A stretch of 64,000 nucleotides of DNA, from positions 17,649,028 through 17,713,027 of the forward strand of contig CM029379.1 in assembly GCA_017165825.1 (NCBI GenBank). Direction: 5' to 3'. The stretch is from Hepsetus odoe. Taxonomy: Eukaryota; Chordata; Actinopteri; Characiformes; Hepsetidae. Each line of letters begins with the position of its first letter. Within the stretch, counting starts at the first letter, position 1. A model generated the notes under the pieces. It was given only the letters and a program-made list of their open reading frames with translations. It was not told where the DNA came from and ran no database searches. A program made the translations under genes and the position numbers. Positions 38,855-49,085 of the stretch are shown in pieces.

Positions 38855-38934
<80 letters not shown>
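38855..38934. repeat. (CTAT)n microsatellite
   Basis: A pure tetranucleotide array of about 80 bases, just upstream of a lectin remnant. The block B counterpart (60025-60097) is interrupted by CTGT units. Confidence 0.95.
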
Positions 38935-38935
<1 letters not shown>

Positions 38936-38949
38936 ACTTACTTGTCTTC

Positions 38950-39355
38950 TGAGTAGAAAACATGGAGTGAGGCCTTGCAGGACTCCAGAGAGAGGAGCAG
39001 GTTTGGCAATCCTAATAGAGGGTCTGGAGAGAGCAGAAGAACAGAACTCTGATAGAAATGTTTTCTCTAATCACTACTTCTTCACAGAAGACTTCTTCTT
39101 TTTTCTTTCCTCTCTATGAGTTGTAAAACCCATATTTTTAAGCAGAACATTTTTGATATCAGCATCAAAGAATTCCATCAAAGAATCCCTAGTCATTGGC
39201 ATGTACACTTAAACTCTGCTTTATATGTTAAAATATGCTTTTGACTCCCAAATTCTGGAACGATATGGAACCCAATGGTGGTTCCAATGAAAACTGTGTA
39301 GTTTTCGCTACCTCTGCTAATGTACTGAAGACATGGAATGATTTGCCCTTTATAA
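38950..39355 (+). pseudogene. Lectin gene remnant in block A
   Basis: At 38955-39010 the first lectin exon survives as KTWSEALQDS with flanking stops. At 39250-39350 the last exon reads FWNDMEPNGGSNENCVVF and LKTWNDLPF, so both EPN and WND persist. A SINE cuts off the end at about 39362. The TM, stalk and middle lectin exons are gone. Confidence 0.65.
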
Positions 39356-39361
39356 GAAATA

Positions 39362-39550
39362 AGAGAAGAAGATTGTGGGTTCGATCCCCTCCCCAGTGGG
39401 TTGCCCTGAGGTACCCTTGAGCAAGGTACCGTCCTCATCACTGCTCCCCGCAGTGCGCTTTCAATAGCTGCCCACTGCTGCGTATGGGTGAAATGCAGAG
39501 GACAAATTTCTCATTCGTGGGATTATAAATAAAGGATTATTATTATTATT
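39362..39550 (+). repeat. Truncated SINE
   Basis: It starts near the box B (GGGTTCGATCCCC), continues through GTTGCCCTGAGGTACCCTTG and GCTGCCCACTGCTGCG, and ends in a TATTATTATT tail. It sits directly on the end of the lectin remnant. Confidence 0.75.
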
Positions 39551-39872
39551 AAATAGCCAGTCCCAATGAAGCACACCTGTGCCTTCCTGAGCTCAGGTGT
39601 GCTCAGTCAGAACAGAGCTCCCTCTACCGCACCATAACCGCAACCAAACCATGACAATAATAGAAGAGAAAAGAGTCAGATGGCAGAATAAAAAAATATT
39701 TGGTCATATTTAAATGTTTTGCTTATTGTTTATGTGAATATTAATTTGAATAGAGGAGGATAAAGAACACACAGAGTTTCATATTTTATAAGGAATATTG
39801 TCCTTTGGTCCACTAAACCCAAAAAACAGCACAAGTGTAAGACTGTATCCCCCATTCAGTCCCACATCCATC

Positions 39873-40247
39873 ATGAACTTGTACAAGTACTTCCTAAAAA
39901 CTTTCACCAAAAAGGACAAAAGCCTGGAAAGGTGGAGACAGGAGGAAAGTCTCAGACAGCTTCAGAGAGAGATAGAGATGGAGCTGGAGGTGAAAAAGAG
40001 GGAGCTACGGCTAAAGAGAAAAGAGTTTAGGCAGATTAAGCAGGAAGAGATGAGGAAGCAAATAGAGAGGATGAGAAAGAAGGAAAGAGAGCTGATTCAG
40101 TGGCTACTGAATGAGATGGAGCAAGAGAGGAAGGATGTAGAAAATAAGAGAAAAGTATTACAGAGACTCAGGGAGTCTTCCCAGGAAATCTTGAGCAAGT
40201 CATTACCTCAACACTACTGGAAGACTTTCAGTGTAACGTTGCTGTAA
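39873..40247 (+). CDS. Hypothetical single-exon coiled-coil protein
   Basis: From ATG 39873 an open frame of 124 residues runs to TAA (a 149-residue version could begin at 39798). After a short hydrophobic MNLYKYFLKTF start, the product is almost wholly charged helix: RQLQREIEMELEVKKREL, RKQIERMRKKERELI and LLNEMEQERKDVENK, with heptad spacing. It ends QHYWKTFSVTLL. I do not recognise the family. It resembles charged C-terminal helices of fish GIMAP-type GTPases or other coiled coils, but this is weak. No introns, no paralogue in block B, and no known transposon around it. It may be a gene, a retrocopy fragment or a chance frame in purine-rich DNA. Confidence 0.4.
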   Translation: MNLYKYFLKTFTKKDKSLERWRQEESLRQLQREIEMELEVKKRELRLKRKEFRQIKQEEMRKQIERMRKKERELIQWLLNEMEQERKDVENKRKVLQRLRESSQEILSKSLPQHYWKTFSVTLL

Positions 40248-40639
40248 AAACAGTGTTTGCAGGAGGATTAGGATACAGTCATTATTTGAACTTTTTCAGG
40301 TTGAAGCATTTCAGGTTGATAATGACTGAAGGTTCTTTTTTATTGCTCTGCTTTGTCACGTGACAGTGAGAGCTCTTTACTGATTGGTTCAGTCTTAAAT
40401 AAGAACAGAAATGGAAGATTGTTGTTAACTGAAATGAAACGTATTAAGAAAGAACTTTACTGATGTTCCAAAAACTCAAATATTGTTCAGTTGTATTTAG
40501 AGCTCAATTCATGTCCTTTCTGTTTTGGGATCAGGATGTGGATATTCCCACTTATTGTTAATTGTTTCAGGACCGAGGCTTTAGTTCCTTAATAGAGTAT
40601 GAAGCCTTATGTAAGCCTTCACGCCATGCCAAATTCCAT

Positions 40640-41510
40640 GGAAATGTACAAATTTGTGGTTCCAAGTGTTTTCAGTTTAAAAAGGACCTGTGTGGCTGCA
40701 GGTTTTCATTCATAAATAAAGGAGCAGATCTGATTCCACTCTTTAAATCAGAGGGTAATTCAATCATTTGATTTTGTGGTTTGTTGGAATGAAATCCTGC
40801 AGTCACTCTGGCAGACAACAATGGACACTCCTGTATGTAGGATGAGATAAACCCATCCTCCTCTGGTCAACATTGGATAACAAGAGAAAGGAATAGAATA
40901 TCCATATAAGAAGACTAACAATACTAATGAGGCAAAAGTATACAGACTTAACCATTGAGAGCCAGTAGAGTAGAGGCAGAGGGAGTCTATGATGATTTGA
41001 ACAAGTTTGATCTGAGTGCGATGGACAGAGAGGAGATGACTGTGGTTTATGCTTCTGAAGTGTGTGTGAGTGGTTTAAATGGATCATTTCCTACCCAGAT
41101 GTTCATATTAAAAAAGAGAACAACAATCTGTCCTTAACCTATTATTTAATAACTATTACTTAACCTCATCTATTATTTGAGTGAAAACCTCACTGCAGAG
41201 AGGGTTCCTCTTATCCAGCATCAGAAACCTTACTGAAAATACAGATCAGCTAAAGATTTCAACACAAACAACTCCTGGTGAGTGAGAAGCATAATTAAAG
41301 AAAGGGAGCAATAAAGCAATTACAACATATCAACTACATGGAGCAGCTTAAAATATGTCAAAATATGAAACATAAACTTTTGGATCCCTTTTCTCATAGA
41401 CATGAGGCTGCTGTTTGGAAGCAGTATCTACATTTCTGCTGATGAGAAGAAATGGAGTGAGGCCAGGCGAGAGGAGAGAGAGAGGAGCAGATCTGAAAAT
41501 CATGATCATG
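40640..41510 (+). pseudogene. Second decayed lectin gene, paralogue of 13355-15756
   Basis: At 40665-40755 a degenerate lectin exon reads GSKCFQFKKD and KGADLI. At 40972-41060 the cytoplasmic exon matches the 13.4 kb copy (EGVYDDLNKFDLSAMD), but the ATG has become AGG-like, so the start is lost. The stalk exon (41090-41279) has stops. At 41397-41500 the first lectin exon reads SIYISADEKKWSEARR and then breaks. TM and later lectin exons are absent. Confidence 0.6.
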
Positions 41511-41976
41511 ATAATCTGATCAACTCAAATATTGATGTTTTAGATACTGATGGATATTATTAAGTATCCTGACATGTAAATACCAAAACTTTAGTCAGGA
41601 GTCAGTGTCTATATGTTGTCCTTCTTACCCAGATTTGAACCTTGATGTTCAGAGTCAGTCAACTTTAAGAAATATACCAACAATGTAAAGACATAACCTT
41701 GAAGGTACCAACCCACAACTGCAAGAGCTTCCAGGAACACCCCAGTACCGTTTTACTGAAATTGTAGTTGCTATGGATGTGTAGCTGTAGTTGTGTATTT
41801 GTGATTGTAATTGGTGCTTCAGCTTTGGAAATCTCATTTCCCTTTCTTTCTGACTTTTCTGGCAACATTTCTGAATACTACCATTATCTGACTTTAATTT
41901 TGACTTTAATTTTCCTGTGATTCTGTGAAAGCAGCACATTGTTATTGCGCAATTCTGAATTGTTAATTAAACCAGT

Positions 41977-42236
41977 GGGGCAGTGGTGGCCTAGTGGTTA
42001 GGGTGTTAGACGCATGATCGGAGGATCAGGGGTTCAAACCCCTTCCCGATAGGTTGCCCTGAGGTACCCTTGAGCAAGGTGCCGTCCCCGTCACTGCTCC
42101 CCGGGCGCTTTCAATAGCTGCCCACTGCTGCACGGGTTTGAGTGTGCATGGGTTAAATGCAGAGGTCCAATTTCGTTGTGGTTCATGTGTGCTGTGCCGT
42201 GACCTCGCAATGACAAGGGTTGTCACTTTCACTTTC
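41977..42236 (+). repeat. Full-length tRNA-derived SINE
   Basis: A clear copy: head GGGGCAGTGGTGGCCTAGTG, then GGGTTCAAACCCCTTCCC, GTTGCCCTGAGGTACCCTTG, GCTGCCCACTGCTGCACGGG, and the tail ACTTTCACTTTC. It interrupts DNA that is continuous at about 17128-17150 in the paralogous region. Confidence 0.9.
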
Positions 42237-42599
42237 AAACCTCTCTGTGCAGTTTAGAAAATGTGTTCATATTATGTATTTCCAACTTCTTAAAATAAAT
42301 AAGCCTAAATTAAACTATGTACTGGTTTATCAAACAAAATATCTTTCCTGACTTTTAGATATATTTACAAAACTATTAAATTAGATAACAATAATTAACA
42401 TTTAAATAAACTGTAAGTAATGGCATATACATGTGGCCCCATTTTCATTACAGAAAATTACAAACCAATAGGAAATAAACATTTTGCAAGACTTTTGCCG
42501 TTATGTATATAACTTTCTTTATTTATGTTAAAAAGTCTTGTATGCAGCTTGAGGGTGCATGCCCCTCTGTATCAGCTTTGCTCTTTATCATTTATTTTC

Positions 42600-42790
42600 T
42601 CACAGTGCCTCTTTATCTTTACATCCAATAAAAGCAGCATACATTTCAGTAAGTTCAAGGTGTTTCCTGTGCTTCCTGTGTGTTTCTGTTGAAGCAGTTA
42701 TTAGTAAACAATGCTGTGAATGCAAATTAATGCAAAAGAGCCTTCAGACCACAGCAGAGAGCCGAGAAAATCTTTGTTCCAGACCCTTCC
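42600..42790 (+). promoter_or_regulatory. Orphan lectin promoter module and relic 5' exon
   Basis: It matches 17515-17680: a CAATAAAAGCAGCATACATTTC TATA-like stretch, then TTTCCTGTGCTTCCTGTGTG, then ATGCAAAAGAGCCTTCAGAC where a start codon is expected. A Tc1-like relic begins at about 42785, so no lectin exons follow. Confidence 0.45.
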
Positions 42791-43370
42791 ACATCTGTCA
42801 CATGAGCTCAAAGTGAACCTGTTCTCATCTGTGAAAAGCACTGGGCACCAGTGCTGGACCTGCCAATTCTGGTGTTCTCTGGCAAATGCCAGTTGAGCTC
42901 CACAGTACCGGGCAGTGAGCATAGGGCCCACTAGAGGACTTTGGGTCCTCAGGCCACCCTCATGAAGTCATTTTGGTCAGAGACATTCACGCCAGTGGCC
43001 CGCTGGAAGTCACTCTGAAGGCTGCTGGCAGTAAGGAGTAGATACTGGTCCTGCTGATGGGTTAAGGTCTAATTACAGCTCTGTCCAGCTCTCCTAGAGT
43101 AACTGTGTGTCTCCTGGAATCGCCTCCATGCTCTTGCGACTGGGAGACACAGGAATCCTTCTAGCAGTGGCACCTATTGATGTGCCATCCTGTCAGAGTT
43201 GGACTGCCTGTGCAACCTCTGTAGGGTCCAGGTATGACCTCATGCTACCAGTAGTGACACTGACCATAGTCAAACACCAACCTACTGAAATGCAGTCAAA
43301 AAAAGATGAGGAGGGAAAAGAAGTCTGTGGCATCCAGCTGCAAAACCATCCCTGTATTTGAGGTTGTCTC
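42785..43370 (-). mobile_element. Tc1-like transposase relic
   Basis: The minus strand reads, in shifting frames, EVAQAVQLRQDGTSIGATARR (helix-turn-helix), LHEGGLRTQSPLVG, LTARYCGAQLAFAREHQNW and PVLFTDENRFTLS. The last includes the D-E catalytic segment of a fish Tc1-like transposase. There are stops in the middle and the C-terminal third is missing. Confidence 0.8.
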
Positions 43371-43489
43371 ATTGTTGCCCCTTATATATTATATTTATAT
43401 ATAGATCCTACTAGCTCTAGTTTTTCAAAAATATATTAGTTATTGATTTTGATGCATGTAAAGCATTTAGATGTGCTACTTTGTGAGTC

Positions 43490-44905
43490 AAGTCAATTCA
43501 ACTCAAGTAGGAGTTTATTGTCATTTCAGCCACATACACAGTACATAGTGAAACAAAATAACATTCCTCCAGGACCCTGGTGCTACACACAAGACAACAT
43601 CAGACAAGACACAGGACACAAGACAACATAAGACATAACAGAAGACACAACATAATACACAAGACGGGGCAGCAAGTGCAAGACAACAGACAACAACAGA
43701 CAGCACAACAGACAGTACTTTCATCCAGAACAACAGGTTGTTGGGCAGTGTAATGGTGTAACAGAGCAACATTAGTAAATTGCAGAGTGCAAGAAGAAAA
43801 TAAATAGATAATAGCTAGCTATGCATGAATAATAGGTGTGGAGACATTAATGGTTTAGAAGTCTGATGGCCAGGGGGAAAAAGCTATTCCCCATCCTGGA
43901 AATGGAGGCCTGTATGCTGCAGAACCTTTTCCCAAATGGCAGGAGGGAGAAGAGAGTGTGGTACGGGTGAGAGGGATCATCCACGATGCTGGTTGCTTTG
44001 TGGATGCAGCGAGTGGTGAAAATGTCCTGTATAGAGGGCAGAGAGACGCCGATGATCTGTAGGGACTTGCGGTCTAAGACGTTGCAGTTCCCATATCAGG
44101 CAGTAATGCAGCTGCTCAGGATGCTCTCTATAGTTCCTCTGTAGAAGATGGTGAGAATGGAAGGTGGGAGATGGGATTTCCTCAGTCTACGTAGGAAGTA
44201 GAGACACTGCTGGGCTTTCTTAGTGATGGAGTTGGTGTTGAGGTTGTCGGTTATGTGAACATCAAGAAACTTGGTGCTCTGGACCATCTCCACAGGTGAT
44301 GTGTTGATAATAAGTGGAGCATGGTCTCCTGAAGTCAATAACCATCTCTTTATTCTTGTCTACGATAGAGACAGGTTGTTGGTTCTGCACCAGTCCATCA
44401 GCTGTTCTATCTCCTCTCTGTAGGCCACCTCATCTCCACCGCTGATCAGACCCACCACGGTTGTATCATCAGCGAATTTAATGATGTGGTTCGAGCTGTG
44501 CTTGGCTGCACAGACGTGGGTCATCAATGTGAACAGCAGTGGACTGAGCACAGCCCTGAGGGGCCCCTGTGCTCAGCATGATGGTGTTCGAGGTGCTGCT
44601 ACTGATCCTGACTGACTGGGGTCTCCCAGTCAGGAAGTCCAGGATCCAATTCCAGAGGGAGGTATTCAGGCCCAGCAGCCTCAGCTTCTCACTCTGATGC
44701 TGAGGGATGATGGTGTTGAATGCTGAACTGTAGTCGATGAACAGCATTCTGACATAACTGTCCTTTCTGTCCAGATGAGAAAGGTGGAGGGTGGTGGAGA
44801 CTGCATCGTCCGTTGAACGGTTGGGACAGTGCGCAAACTGCAGGGGGTCCAGTGAGGAAGGGATCTGAGACGATGTGCCTCATGACCAGCCTCTCGAAGC
44901 ACTTT
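43490..44905 (-). mobile_element. LINE reverse-transcriptase fragment and 3' UTR
   Basis: On the minus strand the polymerase core is clear: LFIDYSSAFNTIIPQ, LNTSLWNWILDFLTGRPQSV, STGAPQGC, then after a 2-base frame change LSPLLFTLMTH, IIKFADDTTVVGLI and FLDVHITDNL, ending with HLPPSILTIFYRGTIESIL. The 3' UTR runs to about 43490. It is 5'-truncated, with frameshifts and stops. The clade is not assigned. Confidence 0.85.
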
Positions 44906-45647
44906 TATCAAACCAAATCCACATACAATTCAGTACGCTCTTGTGTGTTCCCGTCGATGCACATATTTATTACTGCACATTGAAAATAAATAAAAATATA
45001 ACCTCCCTGTTTGCTGTTGCAAAAGAGACTGCTAAGTTTTGAGCATTGTAACAGCTTTATTGTTCAAGTCAAGCCACAGTTTAATAGCAATACTGCTCTC
45101 TTCTTGTAAGCAGGATGTGTGCATCCTTTAAAAGATGCACCATTATTTTTTTTACAGAGAAATCTCTTGGGGAAAGGAGTTGTGGTCATAAAATAATAAA
45201 AGCAAACAGAGAGGGGGATACACATACTGACAAATACAAATATGTATAAGGCCAGAAAGAAACACTTAAAATCCAAAGTTTATTTATAATCTTTATGTAT
45301 TGTAACGGTGGCAGGGAGTTTGAAGGACGCCAACGCAGAGCCAGGGTTCCAAAACGTAACTTTATTAAACATAAACTAGAAGACAAAGCAAAAGGTGCCA
45401 CCATTAACTGTAGGCATAGCCTTGTTAATGAACCGTGCTCTGTTCTGACACACCGGGGCTTAAATAGCAGCCCCAATGAAGCACACCTGTGTCTAAACAA
45501 GCCCAGGTGTGCTCAGTCAGAACAGAGCACCATCTGTCGTGCCCGGCCGGAACCACGGGCACGACAGACCGTGACAGTAGCCCCCCCAAAAGAAAACGTC
45601 AAAACAACCGACCCGCACCTCAGGGGGGAGGCTAAACAAAAACCCAG

Positions 45648-46247
45648 TTAAACTGGAACAGTCCCCTTTATGGGGCACCCGGCCAGGCCCACAAACACCC
45701 AAATTTCAACAAAAAGGGGCTTCTGGCCAGTAATGTTCAGGGGTCCTGGCGGTGGTGAGGGGTATCCCAGCATTTCAGTCCATATCTTCGTAACAAAGTC
45801 CCTTTGGTGTTTTTGTTTAGCCGTACATTCCTTCGGTGTCTTTCTGCTGTCCTGTGTTTCCTCCGTCACCCGTCTCTCTGACTCTGTAGTGAGGCCTCTG
45901 GAGGACTCGTCTGATTTGCTCAAGGGCCTTGTCTGGTCACCACCTGAAAAAGAGCTAAATACAGGAGAATCTCTGTGGTTAGGAGTGGAAGAGTTAGTTA
46001 CCCCGTGCGTGCTTTGCCTCCGGTCTCTGTCCTTCTCGCTTGTCATGACTATCGTTTCGTCATCTGAGGTGTGGCGTTTCTCGTCTTCATACACAGGCTG
46101 CAAGTTCTGAGAAGACTGATTGAGTGGATGTGTTATGGGCATGGTAGCTGGAGTTAGCGTGGCTGGTAAAGCACAATTCCCCTCTGGAACAATCAGGTGC
46201 TGATTGGAGTTTAGTTGTAGTGTTGCACTAACTGGGATGATATTCAT
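45648..46247 (-). CDS. E3 payload, C-terminal frame (unknown function)
   Basis: An open frame of 199 residues on the minus strand. It is rich in Ser, Thr, Glu and Asp (DDETIVMTSEKDRDRR, TTESERRVTEETQDSRKT) and ends with a small basic and aromatic part (RDFVTKIWTEMLGYP) and GTVPV. No domain is recognised. It continues the reading of the frame above, from which the SINE at 46279-46494 separates it. The tail after GPLNITGQ has a counterpart at the same place in E4 (near 51000-51070). It is probably the end of one long passenger protein. Confidence 0.5.
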   Translation of the reverse strand: MNIIPVSATLQLNSNQHLIVPEGNCALPATLTPATMPITHPLNQSSQNLQPVYEDEKRHTSDDETIVMTSEKDRDRRQSTHGVTNSSTPNHRDSPVFSSFSGGDQTRPLSKSDESSRGLTTESERRVTEETQDSRKTPKECTAKQKHQRDFVTKIWTEMLGYPSPPPGPLNITGQKPLFVEIWVFVGLAGCPIKGTVPV

Positions 46248-46278
46248 GCGGGCATTTAGCAGGAGGATTGGGGGAAGG

Positions 46279-46494
46279 GTGGCGGTGGTCTAGTGGTAGG
46301 GGTACTTGCCTACGGACCTCTGGATCAAGAGGTCCCCGGTTTGAATCCCACCTCTAGCACTACCATCACTGGGTCCCTGAGCAAGACCCTTAACCCTGAG
46401 TTGCTCCAGGGGGACTGTCCCTGTAATTAGGACCTGTAAGTCGCTCTGGATAAGAGCGTCTGTTAAATGCCGTAAATGTAAATGTAAATGTAAG
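46279..46494 (+). repeat. SINE (GGATAAGAGCGTCTG-tail family) nested in E3
   Basis: Head GGTGGCGGTGGTCTAGTGG, box B-like GGTTTGAATCCC, tail GCTCTGGATAAGAGCGTCTG then AAATGTAAATG repeats. It splits the payload frame of E3. A second member lies at 52289-52497 in E4. Confidence 0.85.
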
Positions 46495-46499
46495 AACAG

Positions 46500-47252
46500 T
46501 TGGTGTGAAGACTCTTTTGGGTGCACTGGCAGCAATAAAGGAAAGGTATCCCTCCACTGCTGCAGTGAACGCTGTTGCTCTCCTCTGGTACTGCTGGCCT
46601 CTGGGAGGCCTGGGTAACTGTGTGCTTCCCACTGGACTTGTGCTTTGCTTGTACTGACCTTACCCTTGGCAACCTGGGTTACTCCTCTCTTCTGAACAGG
46701 AGGGGGTTCGACTAATTCCGGAGCCTCTGGTGACTGTGGGTTCTCCACAGGCACATCAGGTTGGGCTGCTGGACTGTCATCACTGGTAGCTCCCACAAAG
46801 CCTCTGGAACACTCCTCCTCTGGATCACTCACTGAAAGGCTAAGGTCAAGGGAATTGAGTACCTCTGAGGAACTAGACTCGATTTCTGTGACTTTACTTA
46901 CTGAATTCACTAAAACAAGGGAAGAGATCCAGGGAGGGCCGTCTCTTCCAGAAATGATGCCTGAGGTATCTGTGGACAGGCTCTCCACCCGAGGCTTTCT
47001 CTGTCCGTGTTCCGAATCAGTAATCAATGCGAGTGATTTCAGAAGAGACTTAATTACGGGTACCTCTACCGACCAATTGGTTGCATGGAACTTCCTTGTC
47101 GCTCTCCCCGACTCGCCAACGGGGTCCCATGAGGAATGGTCCGACCCACTGGAAAACCTTGGCCTGAAAGAGTCTAAAAAAGAGCTAAACATGGAAGAAT
47201 CATTCTTGGCCCTGTGACACTCTGCCATAGGTGCCTGCAGGGTGAATCTCAT
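46500..47252 (-). CDS. E3 payload, middle Ser/Glu-rich frame (unknown function)
   Basis: About 250 codons are open on the minus strand from about 47252 down to the SINE at 46494; beyond that the frame is SINE-derived. The text is low in hydrophobics and high in Ser, Glu and Pro: SSMFSSFLDSFRPRFSSGSD, ESSSSEVLNSLDLSLSVSD and VENPQSPEAPELVEPPPV. It is probably disordered. A matching SSVFSSL block occurs in E4 (about 51550). No retroviral motif is seen. Confidence that it is translated is modest. Confidence 0.45.
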
Positions 47253-47264
47253 GGAGTCCAGGTT

Positions 47265-47606
47265 CTAAGAAACACAGCGGCTACTGAGTTTTTTGTCCAT
47301 AATCAAACATACAAAATTGTGCATTACTTGCCCTCCTTGACCTCCTTGACCATCTCTGGATGGATCTTGCAGCTCAGTGGGTTTACCGGTCTCTCTCCTG
47401 GCTTTTCCCAGTTCTGCCTGCAGAGCGATATTTTGGTCTTGGACCTGTCTCAGCTCTGCCCTGGTCTGATTCAGCTGTTCCTCCATAGCGGCTACTTTAG
47501 CTTCTAACTTCTCCTGACTGGTCCTGACTCTCCTCGTTGCCTGGCATGCGGTTTGGTCCCTCTGTTCATCCGTTCCCTTCAGCCTCTCTCTTTGGTCCCT
47601 TATCAC
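47265..47606 (-). CDS. E3 payload, coiled-coil frame
   Basis: A 113-codon open frame with strong heptads: QEKLEAKVAAMEEQLNQT, RAELRQVQDQNIALQAELGK. E4 keeps the same segment around 52100-52290, where one frame reads ALHAELEKAQREASKHTDLQ. The two frames on either side need a one- or two-base shift to join the IQ array upstream, so the passenger is broken in this copy. Confidence 0.55.
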   Translation of the reverse strand: MIRDQRERLKGTDEQRDQTACQATRRVRTSQEKLEAKVAAMEEQLNQTRAELRQVQDQNIALQAELGKARRETGKPTELQDPSRDGQGGQGGQVMHNFVCLIMDKKLSSRCVS

Positions 47607-47648
47607 AGCTTGCAGCTTTCTTCTGGAGACCTCTCTCTCTTTTCTGAA

Positions 47649-48170
47649 TTAATTGCTCTTGCTGTTGTGCTCACCTTTGTCTTGAGACAGCATTTTCGTT
47701 TCTGTTTCCATCTCCCTCTTACAAATGGACAAGAGTCCTTTGGTCCTCTCACGGTCACGTTTACCCTTAATGTGGGACCTATAATGTCTTTGAATGATGA
47801 TGGCTGACACCCTTATGGCCTGGTACTTTACTACCTCCCTGTATCTTTTGAATGCCGACTGAATCAGGGAAGCTGCCTGATGTTGCAGGACAATCTCCCT
47901 TCTGACCCTCTGACCTCTGAAGCAGGCTTGCAGGAACATTGCAGCAGAGCGCAATTTCAAGAATTCCTCCCTCTGCTTTCTGGCATCCAGTGTGGAGCGA
48001 TACCTAAGCTGGATGGCAACAACAGCATATTTCATGCATACATATCGCATCCGAGCACAGTGAGCCCTGTAAGCACATTGTATCACTGTGGCAGCCTGGT
48101 GCTTCTGCTTCCGCGTTGAGCAGCGTGCGACGCGGTGGGCGCCGTGCTTCAGCGTTGCGCCTTTAGTGAA
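47649..48170 (-). CDS. E3 payload, IQ-motif array (ASPM-like)
   Basis: The frame opens upstream of 48086 inside a 13-codon repeat unit and runs CSTRKQKHQAATVIQ into five IQ motifs: VIQCAYR, AIQLRYR, FLQACFRG, LIQSAFKRY and IIQRHYRS. The Gln-to-Gln spacings are 23, 27, 23 and 23 residues, the mixed 23/27 rhythm of ASPM. Myosin necks usually keep 23-25. IQ motifs bind calmodulin or myosin light chains. The frame then goes basic (GKRDRERT) and stops at about 47649. Origin by capture of a host ASPM-type or myosin-type gene is inference. The in-frame join to the element's own repeat is seen directly. Confidence 0.65.
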   Translation of the reverse strand, partial: FTKGATLKHGAHRVARCSTRKQKHQAATVIQCAYRAHCARMRYVCMKYAVVAIQLRYRSTLDARKQREEFLKLRSAAMFLQACFRGQRVRREIVLQHQAASLIQSAFKRYREVVKYQAIRVSAIIIQRHYRSHIKGKRDRERTKGLLSICKREMETETKMLSQDKGEHNSKSN

Positions 48171-48177
48171 AATCCCT

Positions 48178-48775
48178 TTACTTTTGTCCCTGTCTCACAG
48201 TGCCTCACATTCCTGAGGTCACAGAGTTTGTTAGCCTAAATCTGACCCCAGGAGATAGTAAGTGGCTGAACCTGCACTTAGTTACATTCTTACTTACTTG
48301 CATCATCTCATGAGCCCCCAGAAAACATCCAGCAGGAAAGAGTTACAGCTTTGCTTAGGCAGCTGCACTCATAAAATAGGGGACCCATCTGTGAAAAAAC
48401 ACTTTTAAGTGGGGGCCTGGATGGGAGGATGCCTTGAAATATAGGTGGTAGACAAGGCAGGAAGGTGGACCATGAGAAGGCCTAAGTCTAATGGTGGGAA
48501 AGGGGCAAAGGTGGGGAACTGAGGTTTCAATCATGACAGCACTGAATATTATTGGTGGAAAACTAATAATAGGATGGATTTATGCAAATGTTAAAGGGGT
48601 TTGAAATGTATTTAAAGTCCAACGTTGGGATGGGCATTTGGATCTGCTCCCACGGGACCACGCCGCTGAAACTCTTCAGTAAATTGGTTGTGCTGCATCT
48701 CTCTGACTTCGCTTGATTTTTGACTTTGTTTGTTTTTCTGACTTAGAAAAAGTTTCAGACTTAGGCTCACACCTC
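48178..48775. other. Unclassified 0.6-kb insert between repeat units of E3
   Basis: It separates the main tandem repeat (48780-49085) from a single repeat unit fused to the IQ array (48105-48170). It has no coding frame, but has a TATTTAAAG box (about 48608) and a GC-rich start-like stretch. It could be a solo LTR of another family. No target duplication was found. Confidence 0.35.
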
Positions 48776-48779
48776 AATT

Positions 48780-49085
48780 TTCCACGACACGCCGCGGTGG
48801 GCGCCGTGCTTCCACGTTGAGCAGCGTGCGGCGCGTTGGGCGCCGTGCTTCCGCGTTGAGCAGCGTGCGGTGGGCGCCGTGCTTCTGCGTTGGGCTGCGT
48901 GTGGTGCGGCTTGTGCTGTGCTTCTGCGTTGGGCCGCGTGTGGCGCGGCTTGCGTTGTGCTTCCGCGTTGAGCGGCGTGCGGCGCGGCTTGCGCTGTGCT
49001 TCCGCGTTGGGCCGCGTGCGGTGCGGCTTGCGTTGTGCTTCCGCGTTGAGCGGCGTGCGGCGCGGCTTGCGCTGGGCTTCCTCGT
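48780..49085 (-). repeat. 39-bp tandem repeat of E3
   Basis: About seven units, each encoding a 13-mer such as QRGSTAQAAPHAA on the minus strand. Plus-strand Arg/Cys-rich frames over it are shadows. Equivalent 13-codon arrays occur in E1, E2 and E4. Confidence 0.85.

Larger units (their letters stand above)
28766..39355. repeat. Segmental duplication block A (paralogue at 53843-60430)
   Basis: Starting with ACAATGATAAAAGCAACTGAAGG, the block shares long colinear near-identical segments with block B. These include the flank 28766-29490, 30170-30480 and 30480-33600 (whole lectin gene 3), the LINE piece 34610-34950, 35180-35360, 36516-37000 and the lectin remnant 38555-39240. Block A is longer because it carries a LINE part (33600-34610), an LTR element (35366-36515), two SINEs and the body of a second LTR element, and because B lacks about 670 bases matching 29500-30170. 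Confidence 0.85.

Noticed and set aside
38855..38934. Regularly spaced repeats suggesting a CRISPR-like array
   Set aside because: A tetranucleotide microsatellite without spacers, in a eukaryotic genome.
46279..46380. Possible tRNA gene (box A and box B present)
   Set aside because: It is the tRNA-like head of a SINE that recurs at 52289 with the same body and tail. The acceptor stem is not closed.
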